Shown one piece after another: positions 53,905 to 63,312 of a stretch of 64,000 nt of DNA. The notes below the pieces were generated by a model. It made no database searches. It was not told the origin of the DNA and saw only the letters and a list, made by a program, of their open reading frames with translations. This stretch comes from Cyclotella cryptica (taxonomy: Eukaryota; Bacillariophyta; Thalassiosirophyceae; Thalassiosirales; Thalassiosiraceae): the NCBI GenBank assembly GCA_013187285.1, contig JABMIG010000055.1, forward strand, positions 186,001-250,000. Direction: 5' to 3'. Both the position numbers and the translations under genes were made by a program. The first letter of the stretch is position 1. The number at the start of each line of letters is the position of its first letter.

Positions 53905-55501
53905 GCCACATAGTCCCAAATTTCAGCCCCAAGCTAAAAAACGATACTACGGACCATCCGCACCAAGGTAGAAGGAAATTAAATATTTAATTGAAAATTA
54001 GCTGAAATCAAAACAATTGTAAAATAGGTTGAGTTCATAATAACTCACCTTAAAAATACACCCCGCTGCCCATTGTTGTTGGGTACATGACGGTGCCAAG
54101 CGGGATGCCAAACTCAGTGTGTGGGCTGAGTTTCGGCCGTTCCCATGGTTGGCCTGAAAGAAATTAAATTGAAAATTAGATGTAGTCAAAACAAGTGTAA
54201 AAAGATTGAATTCATAATGACTGGCCTTCAAAATATACCAGTTGCTGCCATTTGTTGTTGGCTATCTATTGACTGAGTTTTGGCCGTTCCCGTGGTAGGC
54301 CTGTAAATATTTAATTGAAAAATTGATGTGTTGTGAGTATATTATTTGAAAACAGGATGAGTTCAGAATGACTCACCATCAAAATATACCCACTGCTGCC
54401 AATTGTTGTTGGTGACATGGCGGGGCCAGGCGGGATGTCAAACTTAATCTGTGGGGTGAGTTTCGGCCGGTCCTGTGGTAGATATGTTAATATTTAATTG
54501 AAAAAAATGATGTGGTTTGAGTATATTGTTAGAAAACAGGGTGAGTTCATAATGACTCACCTACAAAATATACCCACCACTGCTAATTGTTGTTGGCTTT
54601 GCAGCTGTGTCAGGCGGGATGTCAAACTCAAGCTGTGGGGTGAGTTTCGGGTGTTCCCGTGGTAGGCCTGCGTAAATATTTAATTGAAAAAAAATGATGA
54701 GTTGTTGGTATATTTATAAAAAACAGTGTGAGTTCATAAGAACCCACCTTAAAAATTGACCCGCCGCCCCCAAGTGTGGTTGGCTACATGGCGGCGCTAG
54801 GTTCTAGGCCGGGTGCCAAATTCAGTCTGTGGGCACTGTTTTGGCCATTCCCGTGGTAGGCCTGTAGAAAATGAATTGAAAATAAAAATTATGTGTGTTG
54901 AGTAATAAAACCTCAAAAAAGGGCAAGTTCATAAGAACTCACCTTAAAAATTGACCGCCGCCGCCAATTGTTGTTGGCTACATGGCGGTTCCAATCAGGA
55001 TGCCAAACTCAGTTTGTAAGCTGAGTTTTGGTGGTTCCTGTGGTAGGCCTGTAAAAATTTAATTGAAAAAAATTGTTGTCTGCTGAAATGAATAATTGAA
55101 CAAAGGGCAAGTTTATCAGAACTTACCTTCATAATGCACCCGCTGCTGCCAATTGTTGTTGGTGGTGCCAGGCGGGATGCCAAACTCAGTCTGTGGGGTG
55201 AGTTTTGGCCGTTGCCGTGATGGGATGACAGGGTATCAGTGTAATTGAAAAAAATGGGCGTGAGAGATAGAAGTGAGAGAGGATAGAGAGTGCACCCCTC
55301 TACAGTTGCTGCTGGTTCAAACAACTGTGTTGTAGGTATGGTGCAATATTGTATCATAGGCTATACTGTAGGCAATAATTACGTAAGTATGGAACTGGTC
55401 AAGATTATGAAGACCTCTGAGAGGTCGCACGAGAGTGAGGTACAGTGATACAAAGGAATAAATAAGAATTATCTAGCCACGTGGTGCCAAATTTCAGCCC
55501 C
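53905..55501. repeat. Direct repeats bracketing the module array
   Basis: GCCAC(A/G)T(A/G)GT(C/G)CCAAATTTCAGCCCC occurs at 53,905-53,930 and 55,476-55,501 in the same orientation, three differences in 26 bp. The pair brackets the exon-intron array and could mark the ends of the amplified or inserted unit. Confidence 0.6.
54049..55233 (-). repeat. Tandem array of about seven exon-intron modules
   Basis: On the minus strand each unit of about 190 bp has an exon-like part starting GCCTACCACGGGAACGG and ending ...AAG, then an intron-like part starting GTGAGT.(A/C)TTATGAACT and ending TTTTCAATTAAATATTTACAG. Proposed exons: 54153-54049, 54300-54226, 54472-54377, 54667-54561, 54861-54748, 55048-54943, and one ending at 55127. 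Introns between them are 72, 76, 88, 80, 81 and 78 bp. Five of six keep GT-AG; the 54,225 one has GCCAGT. Four of six complete exons are multiples of three. One frame reads PKLTPQTEFGIPPG...TTIGSSGYIL in several units. Whether it is spliced or translated is unknown. Confidence 0.6.
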
Positions 55502-55554
55502 GATGCGTTATTCTTGTGTTCGTATTTTTTGGTGCAGTCACTTCTGATAGTACT

Positions 55555-55745
55555 TATACTCATTAGGCCTAGCCAGTGAAGAGATACATCTGGTATGGGA
55601 ATTCTCTAAATTTGTACTTAATTCCTATTTGGATGGTAATTGAGAGATTTGGTAGAATTGGGTCCTAACCTAGCCAGTGAATGACGTACTTGTGGGACAG
55701 GAATTCTCAACATTCATATTTAATTCCTATAAGTAGGGTATTTTA
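55555..55745. repeat. Two-copy tandem duplication of about 110 bp
   Basis: CTAGCCAGTGAA...GGGAATTCTC(T/A)A(A/C)A(T/-)T...TAATTCCTAT occurs at about 55,569-55,635 and 55,672-55,740. The copies are moderately diverged. Non-coding. Confidence 0.55.
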
Positions 55746-56009
55746 AAAAATGGCAGAACTTATATAAAATCAACCGATTCGAAAATACAAATAGGACCAA
55801 TAAGCCGTCACCAAAAAAGTTCAAAAAACAAGCCTAGAATTGCCACCAAAACTAGACCCAGCAGGTGATCTTCCTGTTTGTAACTCGCGATTCGCAAAAT
55901 GTCAGTCATAAACCACACAAACACTTGGATTTTTTTTGTTTCAAAGCTTAGTGTGATTAATGGCTTAAACAATGTAAAAAACCTTAACTCACCCGTACCC
56001 TCTTGAAAC

Positions 56010-56066
56010 TTCTGGTTACCTCCCTGTACACTCTGATATTTTGAGAGTGTACCGGAAGGTTACCGG
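56010..56066. repeat. Hairpin repeat GGTTACCTCCCTGTACACTCT, copy 2
   Basis: Arms GGTTACCTCCCTGTACACTCT and AGAGTGTACCGGAAGGTTACC (three mismatches in 21) around GATATTTTG. Related to 53,311-53,354; the two may be the ends of one 2.8-kb unit or simply dispersed hairpins. Confidence 0.6.
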
Positions 56067-57400
56067 TGTTGTTTTTGCAGTGTTGCTGAATCATGGCTAA
56101 GAATCAAAATAATGTGCAGAGTTGTGTTTCTGTGGTGCAGATGCATGGGTTTGAACCTCGTTTAACATAAAACGACCACGAATCAAACCAGGAAAAAGCT
56201 ACCAATGGTACTGCTGCCAAGATTCTTGCAACTGTCTGATTCCTGCAAGAAGTATAACTGCCTTCTGCCGTTTTTTAACTACTGGGAAACAGGCAACTCT
56301 TCAAGTTCTTTCAAATTTTGAGATTGATGATTCATACACCAATAGGACCACTTGACCACAAATGACTAAAAAACACACTACACAGAAATTGAGGTCGCAC
56401 ATAAATGTCACCTCATGAATAAACCATCTCAAGGCAATGAATAAATTAATGTGCACAGACAATATCTTACACTTTGATGTTGTTCAATATGCAACATAGA
56501 CGTATGTTGAAAGATCATACACATGCTATGCAACTCAGCAGATCTTATAGTAGACTTTTTTGTTCTGCATAGACCCTCATAGGCTTTTTAGTGTAAAAGT
56601 GCCATGTTAAGTCTAATGCATTTTGAAACATGATTGTGCAGAATAACAGTAGAATAACAAAGAATGTTGATTGAACATGGTCAAAAATATAAACTGTACT
56701 GACAAAAGGCAATGCTGTATTGCGTGGAAAAAGTACTCACATACTCCTGGTGTTAAAACTGCAAACATCAGAAGAATGTGATTTTAGATTAGAAATATGG
56801 AAAGCTGCTTGCTAACCTGATGCCTACATAGACAATGTAAACAAACCAGTGCAAACCTTGATAGCTCCTCTACCACCTCAGAGTAACTTCTGTGTCACGT
56901 TCTATTTTAGCCACATTTTGCAGATTACATTAGTTAGTGCTGCCTCATTTCACCATATCATTGCACATGTTAAAGAATACCTTGTATAATATTTGATAAC
57001 CTCATTTTTAATGTCTATTTTGTTGTAGACCCATGTAGTCATAAGATGGCTGATGCATCTATTGTACGTAAAAAATTCTGGAGATATAATTGTGCCAGTT
57101 TACAAAAATACTATACCACATAGTTTATATATCATATTGGTACAACATGCAATCCTATAACTCTACCATGTAAGCAGGCTTATAAGTAACACAAATGTCA
57201 AAAAACACTTTCGAGTGGAATTATATCTGTCTAAAGCCATTGATTTAAACAGGGTAAAAAATATTTTTATATTAACAACTTACCCTAATGCATCAGGTAG
57301 CAATATCATTGTACATCTCCTGCCTTTTTTCCTGCCTTTCTCATCCATGTGACCTGAGATGTTTGGTCGAAAGAAAATGTTTAGATCCATTTTTAAAGGT
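56067..57400. other. Gene-free, AT-rich region
   Basis: No protein-like frames, no clear repeats. A T-loop-like GGGTTTGAACCTC at 56,148 has no tRNA around it. Confidence 0.3.
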
Positions 57401-57935
57401 ATATTGATATGGGTTGATGACTTAATTTTATGAGCATATTTTTGTGAAGAAAGGCAGTGCAAATGCTGTCCCTCCATTTCATTGAAATTGAACATTGTGT
57501 AGGTTTGACACAATCTTGGAATGTGTTTACCCTTCTCAAGGGTGTTCCCTTGTTTGGGGCTATGGACTTCTGTGTTGGGGAGTCCATGCCTCTGGGATCA
57601 GGGGCAATGGAGCCTTTTTCCTGAGGAGTCCTTGCCACATGGGATTTTACCTCTTTATTTTAGGCAAAAGGGTACTAGGTTTGGGCTTCAGTGGCCTTGT
57701 CTACAGCCTTGGAGAGGACTGAGTCATCCCTGACTTTGCCTTCTGTGAGGTCAAGACTCAATACCTCTTCCTCTAGCTTCTCTGTGCACTTCTTCTCAGC
57801 CCGAACAAGTTGTTCATAGGCCTCTTGTAGGCCTTTCGCCTTAATGGCTGTGATCGCTTGTTGGACGTGCACTAGGAACTTCTCTGGGGTACCGCGTGAC
57901 CACACGGACACCCTTAGCTCCATCTTGGTGGGCAG

Positions 57936-58407
57936 CTTAGTTTCACATGTCCGCTGCGTTCGCATCCAAAAATTGTTGAAAAAGACACCGTCCAGGACAT
58001 CTTGTGGACACGTCCAGGATATCTCCTGGACATCTTGTGTTTTTAGTGTTTTCAAACGAGGATGCAGGACATTCAATTTTACACACAGAGGACATAACAG
58101 GACGTGAGAGGACATGGAGTGTTTACTTTGTTTAAGGGTTCTTTTTGATATGTTCAGGGAACTATACCAAGAGTGGTGGCTGTTGCATGCATATTACATT
58201 CGTTTAAGTGCAATCCATAAGGCTTACAGTACAAAAATACTTAAGATAAACTGGCATGCGCCTAGAAACTGTTATGTAATGTATGTGAGTCAAAACTTCT
58301 GAGGACATGGGGAAGACATGGGACTCAACACTGACGTATGTCCTCGTGTCCACAAAAAACCCACGTCCTGGAACCTCTAAGGACATGTCCAGGACATGTG
58401 AAACTAA
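57936..58407. mobile_element. MITE inserted in copia gag, likely 9-bp target duplication
   Basis: Ends are inverted: TTAGTTTCACATGTCC at 57,937 and GGACATGTGAAACTAA ending at 58,407. Flanks GGTGGGCAG (57,927-57,935) and GGTGGGTAG (58,408-58,416) match at 8 of 9 positions. The interior has many GTCCTGGACAT/ATGTCCAGGAC phrases in both orientations. Non-coding, about 471 bp. A 9-bp duplication suggests a Mutator-like MITE. Confidence 0.75.
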
Positions 58408-58559
58408 GGTGGGTAGAGCAAGCTTGATCGTGGCAGTTGATTCAACAGCCCCTTGTAGGCCATCCTTCTCTGGAATGTAGGGGATGGGTGGTTTTACCCG
58501 ACCGCTTCCACGCTCACACTCTTGGGGCTTGAGTCCATCCGGGACTGTGACATAGGCCA

Positions 58560-58653
58560 AGAATCAGCCTTTTTTGTACCCCTGGGTACAAAACCTAAAT
58601 AGAGCAGGAATCAGCCTTTTTTGTACCCTGGGGTACAAAACCTAAATGGAGCA
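58560..58653. repeat. 47-bp tandem duplication
   Basis: AATCAGCCTTTTTTGTACCC(C)TGGGTACAAAACCTAAAT.GAGCA is present twice in a row, nearly identical, so recent. GTACCC-TGGGTAC makes each copy a small palindrome. It lies in the leader/LTR-like part of a copia fossil. Confidence 0.85.
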
Positions 58654-58930
58654 TTCTCAGGACCCCAAGTAGGAGAGTCCACCTCCCGACGGCATGGACT
58701 CCCCAACATGGAAGTTCAGAACCCCAAATAAGAGAACACTCTTTTGGAAGATCTGAACATCTTTCAGAAGGGTATAGACATACCATATTGTGTAGAAGTC
58801 TACACAATGTTCGTTTGCATCGTTTGGACTGGAGTGCAGTTCCACTGCCTTTCCATCCTCACAATAATACAAAATATAGCTCATAAAATCAAATCTTCGA
58901 CACCTGTCGAAACTACCTATAATTTTTGCG

Positions 58931-61042
58931 TGATATTTTTTACGACGAATCGGCTCAGGTCACTATCTATAGATAACCGTGGTGCGACCTTCGCGCACCG
59001 AAGCCATTGACATCCAAACCTTCCAACACGAGGTACGCTAACAAATTTTTTATTGCGAGCGGCAAATTTTAATTTTTCGCATCAGCGATACGTTTTTTTG
59101 GCACGATCAACGATTCATCCAAAATCGGCTACGCGATCGACGAATTCCTACAGTTTCGCAATCTACGAGCTCTCCAAAAATTCTCCCGCGATCAGCGAGC
59201 ATCAGCGATAAACTTCGAGCGATCGACTTCTGCGATCGGGGATTCCTACAAGTCGGATTAATTTCGTGATCGAGAATTCTCGCGAAATACTTGGAGGCAA
59301 AACTTTCAAGAAATAAAAGCCGACAAAGAAAAAATTAAAAATTAAAAAATTAAAAAAATTCTTTTTCGAGCTAACCTCAATAGGTCACCCAAGACCTTCT
59401 TCACGGCCTTGTTTTATAATACGCCCCTTGGCGAGGCAATTAAGAGGATGTCGACCAGCAAATCAAGCCCAGAAGGACTCAAGCCACAGGAGTGTGCACG
59501 GAGTTCAGGGAGGTCTAAGCCACCCATTTCCTACATTCCCACTGCCATGGACACCCCGAAGGTAATCAACAAAATCAAGGTCTCCAACAAAATGACCTTG
59601 TATGTCACCGTCTTTGACGAGGGAAGTCCTGAACAGTTCCTCAACCATGTCCAGACCTCGATGGAAATAATTTCCCAGAGAGGCTTAGACACGGACTACG
59701 GGGAAGCCTGTAAGGCAGATGAAAAGGCTGGGGCAAAACTGACTGCGGCCACTGCGGCCAAAGCCAAGTTCAAAGGGACGGATGAAAATTCCCCCATCCT
59801 CCAGTCGTGGAACAAAGCAACTGCTGCTAAAATCCACACCAGCGAGGCCCTATTGTCCGCTGGCAAAGCAATCTTCCTGCAGTACTCCACTCAATTGTCG
59901 GAGACTGCCCGTCATCCTTGGACCACCATCGTCGGGGAGCAAATCAACTGCAAACCCTGGACAGATGTGTATGGGACCGAGCATCCCACAAAACGCCCGG
60001 AGTTTTGGACCTCCTTTCAGGAATGTGTCCAGTTGCACCTGCAGACCGTCTTCAGGACTGATGCAGCGGAGCAGGAACGTTTCTACATCAGCAATGGGCT
60101 GAAGAAACCAAACAGGGTACCCACCAGGGACTTTGTGCAGAGGATCCAGCGCCTTAACGGGTACGTGGAACTCTTGCCGTGCCTGTTTTACTCTTCCAAG
60201 GCTGCAAAGTCTACGAAAGTATGCGGGCCATTTGATGATGCCGACTTGGCAAGCCACATCCTCAGGATGGTTCCTACGAACTGGCAGGACCAATATGAGC
60301 TCAGTGGAGCTTTGGTACCACAGAGTGTCAGGGAACTTTGAACGCATCAAGAAGGCCTACCCCACCGAGAAGGTTGGAGAAGGACCCAAGACCGTAGCCA
60401 AGGCTAACGACTCATCTAGGAAGAAGATGGTCTCTTTTAGTGACCGGATTCCGAAGAAATGTCGCACAGAGAAGTACCGTTCTCTCTGCAAGAAACATGG
60501 GGGCGCACATACCACCCACAACACTCCGGATTGCCGGAAGTATGACTCCAATGGGACCCCAAAGTCAAGCTTCAAGGGGAGAAAACCAAATGGAAACTCT
60601 CGTGGACTAGAGAGACCTGCTCGAGGAGGAAGTAGCTATGCGCAGCTATCCGCTAAAATCGACAAACTTACCAAGTCCAACAAGAAAATCAAACACACTA
60701 TTGGAAAAAAGAAGCGTAAGCATCACGACATGAGTGACAGTGATGATTCAGACTCATCTTGAGATGATGGGTTGGGGAGTACTAAGAAATTGTGTAGTAA
60801 AATCGATTGTAATGAAATGATGAACACTTATCTTAGTCCGATTAAAACTTCCCCACGTGACAACATAACATTTTCTGGTTCCAACATGACATGTTCGAAC
60901 CTGGCAGAAGACCTAGGAAATCTTCCAGCCAACCTTACACAGAGTGAAACAATAACCGAATTGTTGGACCCCAAACTGTCGGGTGACCTTTTCAATAGTG
61001 TGAACCCCCCTTTGACAGGTAAGGAAGGGCAGGTCACTACTG
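58931..61042 (+). mobile_element. Ty1/copia fossil: leader, gag and start of pol
   Basis: Plus-strand element of the diatom copia kind. A leader rich in GCGATC/CGATCAGCGA phrases spans about 58,931-59,408. Gag is at about 59,409-60,762, with a capsid-like region (GRSKPPISYIP, QFLNHVQTSMEII, FWTSFQECVQLHLQTVF) and a nucleocapsid knuckle variant KHGGAHTTHNTPDCRKY followed by basic and DSDDSDSS tracts. The start of pol follows to 61,042, where element X copy 2 interrupts it. It is broken, with few visible breaks in gag, so it is younger-looking than the 41.7-45.6 kb fossil. The rest of pol is not in the window. Confidence 0.8.
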
Positions 61043-61635
61043 GGTATTTTATATTTATGGTCGATTATGGTCACTTTCGGCAAATGGTCACCAAAAAAAC
61101 GGCCTATATAATATATTTTATGAACGTTTGGAGAACACAAAGAAGATTTTAAACATTTCGAGTCTTAAAATGCACCAGTATCTTGTATGAATGTCCGTAT
61201 ACATTAAAACGGTTATATAAATTGAAATTGCTATATCTACAGTATATCGAGTTTTAGGAAAGTTACAATTTTTAAATGAATCGACAAATATTCATATCAT
61301 TCTTTTATATTAATGGCTGAATATATATCATTATTTTATATTAATGGCTGTATATCACAGCCGGCATAACGCAACACACACACACCAAAAAAACACGCGG
61401 TCTAATATATAACCGCGTTATATATTAACTCCACATCCCGCATCCCTCACGTTGTCCATCCAGTTTGACGCTTGTTTCTATACATAATTGTCGTCGAGCC
61501 CTCTGCCCGATTTCAAACACAACCATGGCGACGGACGATGAGATGATGAGGAGCACGTCCAACGAGTGAGCCTTCGTTACTAATCACATTGAAGGCAGCG
61601 ACGCCGACAGCAACGGGAACTTCAGGTACGACACC

Positions 61636-62511
61636 ATGATGTGCTTTTCCAAGCACGGAACACTTGCGCTGACTTTCCACGCCAGATTCATGAGCGGGAT
61701 AGTCTGCGCAAAGTGCTTCCAGTTCTTGAAGCCAGGAAGCTACGCTATCCACAGCACCAAGTGTGACAAGGATCCCGCCCCATCCGCAAAGGCCATCAAG
61801 GACTGGTCCGATTCGGACAGCAAGTGGGCTGAGTTGAAGCGGAACTATTCACCGCAATTCTCTGACAAGACAGTGATTAAAATGGCCGACCGCAACGGCG
61901 TCGGAGCTTACGTTGTCCACCCGCGTTTTTACCTGGGGAAGACCTCCTCGACAATGAAAATCAAGGCGATGTGCATCACCGACGGATGCACACACGTATG
62001 CGCATTTAACGCACTTCAGCGTCACATCAAGAAGGCGCACATGAGTGCGACTTATCTTCTGTACAACCTTGATATTGTGGAGGCCCCGACGGTCAACGAT
62101 GTCGATGACGACGAGGACGGCGTAGAGAGAGAGGAATCAGTGGCAGACACGGAGGATGATGGTGATGAGGAAGCGGTGGCAAGCACAGAGAAAGAGGGAG
62201 ATGGGGAGGAAGAAGACGGAATGGGGGATGATAACAACACGTTTGGGGAAGTAGCGGCGAGGGAAGAGGAGGGGAGCAAAAAGGAGGAGGAGAAGCTTGC
62301 AGCGGAAGAGACGCCAGGATACTCCCAGGATGCGGAGTGCGAGACATTTGTGAAGGAAGATGGCCCTTCGGACGACGACACAGCGGAGGAGAACCATGAG
62401 GAGGAGGTGGGACAGGGAAGCAAAGGAAACAACAAACCGGGAGGGAACCAGAACAATGCTCCTCCTGTTAGGAAAAGCGCACGCAAGCGCAGAGCACCCG
62501 CGAGGTACTAA
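61636..62511 (+). CDS. Zinc-finger protein with acidic/basic tail, in element X
   Basis: 291 codons from ATG 61,636. Two candidate zinc fingers: CAKCFQFLKPGSYAIHSTKC (C2HC, residues about 23-43) and CITDGCTHVCAFNALQRHIKKAH (C2H2-like, about 113-135). Between them are SDSKWAELKRNYSPQF and RNGVGAYVVHPRFYLG. A long Glu/Asp-rich stretch (about 150-265) and a basic end RKSARKRRAPARY (possible nuclear signal) follow. Probably DNA-binding; it could be the element's own end-binding or regulatory protein (inference). The same frame may begin earlier, near 61,525, but the relation is unclear. No family name can be given. Confidence 0.6.
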   Translation: MMCFSKHGTLALTFHARFMSGIVCAKCFQFLKPGSYAIHSTKCDKDPAPSAKAIKDWSDSDSKWAELKRNYSPQFSDKTVIKMADRNGVGAYVVHPRFYLGKTSSTMKIKAMCITDGCTHVCAFNALQRHIKKAHMSATYLLYNLDIVEAPTVNDVDDDEDGVEREESVADTEDDGDEEAVASTEKEGDGEEEDGMGDDNNTFGEVAAREEEGSKKEEEKLAAEETPGYSQDAECETFVKEDGPSDDDTAEENHEEEVGQGSKGNNKPGGNQNNAPPVRKSARKRRAPARY

Positions 62512-62620
62512 AGGACGGGTTTAGACACGTCCGTATTGGTTTTAATTGTTAATTGTTTGTCGCACAATCGAGTGTTTTAAATTAAATCATGTTATATTTA
62601 TAACGCATTGTGGTAGTAGC

Positions 62621-62758
62621 ATGCAGTTTCAGCAGTGGCGACCCCTTTTCATCATAATTGTTATATATATAACGTTGATATATATAGGCACGCAGTTGAA
62701 GCAGTGGCGACGCCCTTTCATCATAATTGTTATATATATAACGTTGATATATATAGGC
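62621..62758. repeat. 69-bp tandem repeat, two copies
   Basis: GCAGTT.(C/A)AGCAGTGGCGAC then CATCATAATTGTTATATATATAAC and GTTGATATATATAGGCA, at 62,621-62,689 and 62,690-62,758, nearly identical. Each copy has a perfect GTTATATATATAAC palindrome and ends in a splice-acceptor-like TATAG. Confidence 0.85.
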
Positions 62759-63312
62759 ATATAAATATGTATTGGGCGGAGGGATCATTGCACACACACG
62801 TGTTGTGTATATACCACTGTTACACACATAACAACGCATAAACAACAACCACGTTTAATGACAACTCTAGATTTAAGGAGTACTGTTTTTTAGCATGATA
62901 TGAATTATGTGTCTCTTAGAGCATTAATACGATCATAACATACATATCATCTTAGGTACTGAATATGAACTTATATTCAAATCGTGGTACGCATATACAC
63001 AGAGGTACGCACTCCCCCTATTTCTGCATTGTCTAGGTTGACATATAAAACAGACGGAGCACACGTGGACCGATAGGGACATTGCCACAACGGTCATTTG
63101 ACGGGTGTGTTGAATATATACCAGAATCCACACACATATGAACGTTATTTTTCGGTACAGATCCCAATGACGATAGAATTAAATATATACCAGCATCCAC
63201 GCGCATGCCATCATTATGTTGATGACAGCAACCTGTCCGAACATATTTCACCACTTCATTTGAACTCGAATAGCCGAAACAACCATGATGCAACCGAGGA
63301 ACCACTTCAGTG

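Larger units (their letters stand above)
57420..58905 (-). mobile_element. Ty1/copia gag fossil with inverted flanking repeats
   Basis: Fragment of the same gag family as the one at 59,409, on the minus strand, about 58,560-57,675 (PDGLKPQEC, VKPPIPYIP; VSVWSRGTPEKFLVHVQQAI). It is split by a MITE (57,936-58,407). Sequence at 57,420-57,680 reappears inverted at 58,565-58,905 (GGCAGTG.AA.TGC, ACATTGTGTAG, GTTGGGGAGTCCATGCC), so leader/LTR-like DNA lies on both sides in opposite orientation. Broken, clearly a mosaic of nested or rearranged pieces; age moderate. Confidence 0.6.

Noticed and set aside
54049-55233. CRISPR-like array
   Set aside because: Units are about 190 bp, diverged along the whole length, with splice-like borders and no short constant repeat with unique spacers.
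56136-56165. GGGTTTGAACCTC resembling a tRNA T-loop
   Set aside because: The T-stem does not pair well and no D- or anticodon arm lies upstream.
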